The position numbers were made by a program, and so were the translations under genes. 21,198 bases of DNA from the NCBI GenBank assembly GCA_002329365.1, contig DCUB01000059.1:1-21198 (forward strand), read 5' to 3'. Below, one piece after another: positions 21,134-21,198 of the stretch (within the stretch, counting starts at the first letter, position 1; each line of letters opens with the position of its first letter). The DNA comes from Ruminococcaceae bacterium UBA1425. Lineage in GTDB: Bacteria > Bacillota > Clostridia > Oscillospirales > Acutalibacteraceae. The notes beneath the pieces were generated by a model that saw only the letters and a program-made list of their open reading frames with translations, did not search any database and was not told the origin of the DNA.

Positions 21134-21157
21134 AGGGAACGGTCTTGACCGTTCCGC
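21134..21157. repeat. Short GC-rich inverted repeat (GGAACGGT-CTTG-ACCGTTCC)
   Basis: Perfect 8-bp arms at 21136-21143 and 21148-21155 within GTAGGGAACGG...CCGTTCCG. No T-run follows on the plus strand, so it is not an ordinary terminator. This form is typical of short dispersed intergenic repeats in Clostridia. The rest of the window (21158-21198) shows no gene. Confidence 0.5.
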
Positions 21158-21198
21158 AAGCTATATGAAACTTATAAATCGAGTAGGATGCTACCCAT

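Overview
The window looks like chromosomal DNA of an anaerobic Firmicute of class Clostridia, most likely a gut or rumen Oscillospiraceae/Ruminococcaceae-type organism. The grounds are: purine-rich Shine-Dalgarno sites before nearly every gene, several TTG/GTG starts, AT-rich spacers between moderately GC coding regions, a type I dockerin on a secreted giant with Listeria-Bacteroides (InlB B) repeats, a YetF (DUF421)-DUF4363 pair, and a histidine operon using the short HisG plus HisZ. This assignment is inference; there is no rRNA or marker gene here.

Layout. (1) 1-3502, minus strand: a three-gene sugar operon, ROK-family kinase -> GmhA-like SIS sugar-phosphate isomerase -> cytoplasmic family 2 glycoside hydrolase. 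It is driven by a clear promoter boxed between two arms of a perfect 12-bp inverted repeat. (2) 3562-4734, plus: YetF-type membrane protein and DUF4363 protein, closed by two back-to-back hairpins that also separate them from the convergent giant gene. (3) 4743-10154, minus: an 1803-residue exported protein with signal peptide, FIVAR-like helices, about twelve InlB-B-type repeats, an internal cohesin-like module and a C-terminal dockerin. (4) 10155-11570: a divergent control region with palindromes, a MarR-family regulator with a basic tail, a 46-codon small gene missed by ordinary ORF cut-offs, and two strong hairpins. (5) 11571-12503, plus: a PI-PLC-X protein without signal peptide and with a mixed active site. 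(6) 12640-20113, plus: a compact histidine operon hisZ-G-D-C-B-H-A-F-IE with its own sigma-A promoter. It encodes every step of the pathway except histidinol-phosphate phosphatase. (7) 20256-21101, plus: a Cof-type HAD phosphatase that starts at TTG, whose promoter is followed by a striking four-half-site operator. Both window ends carry short inverted-repeat elements of the dispersed-repeat kind.

How the genes work together. The his genes form one biosynthetic unit. The ROK/SIS/GH2 trio plausibly releases a sugar from a glycoside, phosphorylates it and isomerises it. MarR, the 46-residue peptide and the divergent giant share one control region and may form a regulated surface or peptide module, but this is only inferred from arrangement. 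No CRISPR array, tRNA, rRNA, transposase or phage gene was seen.
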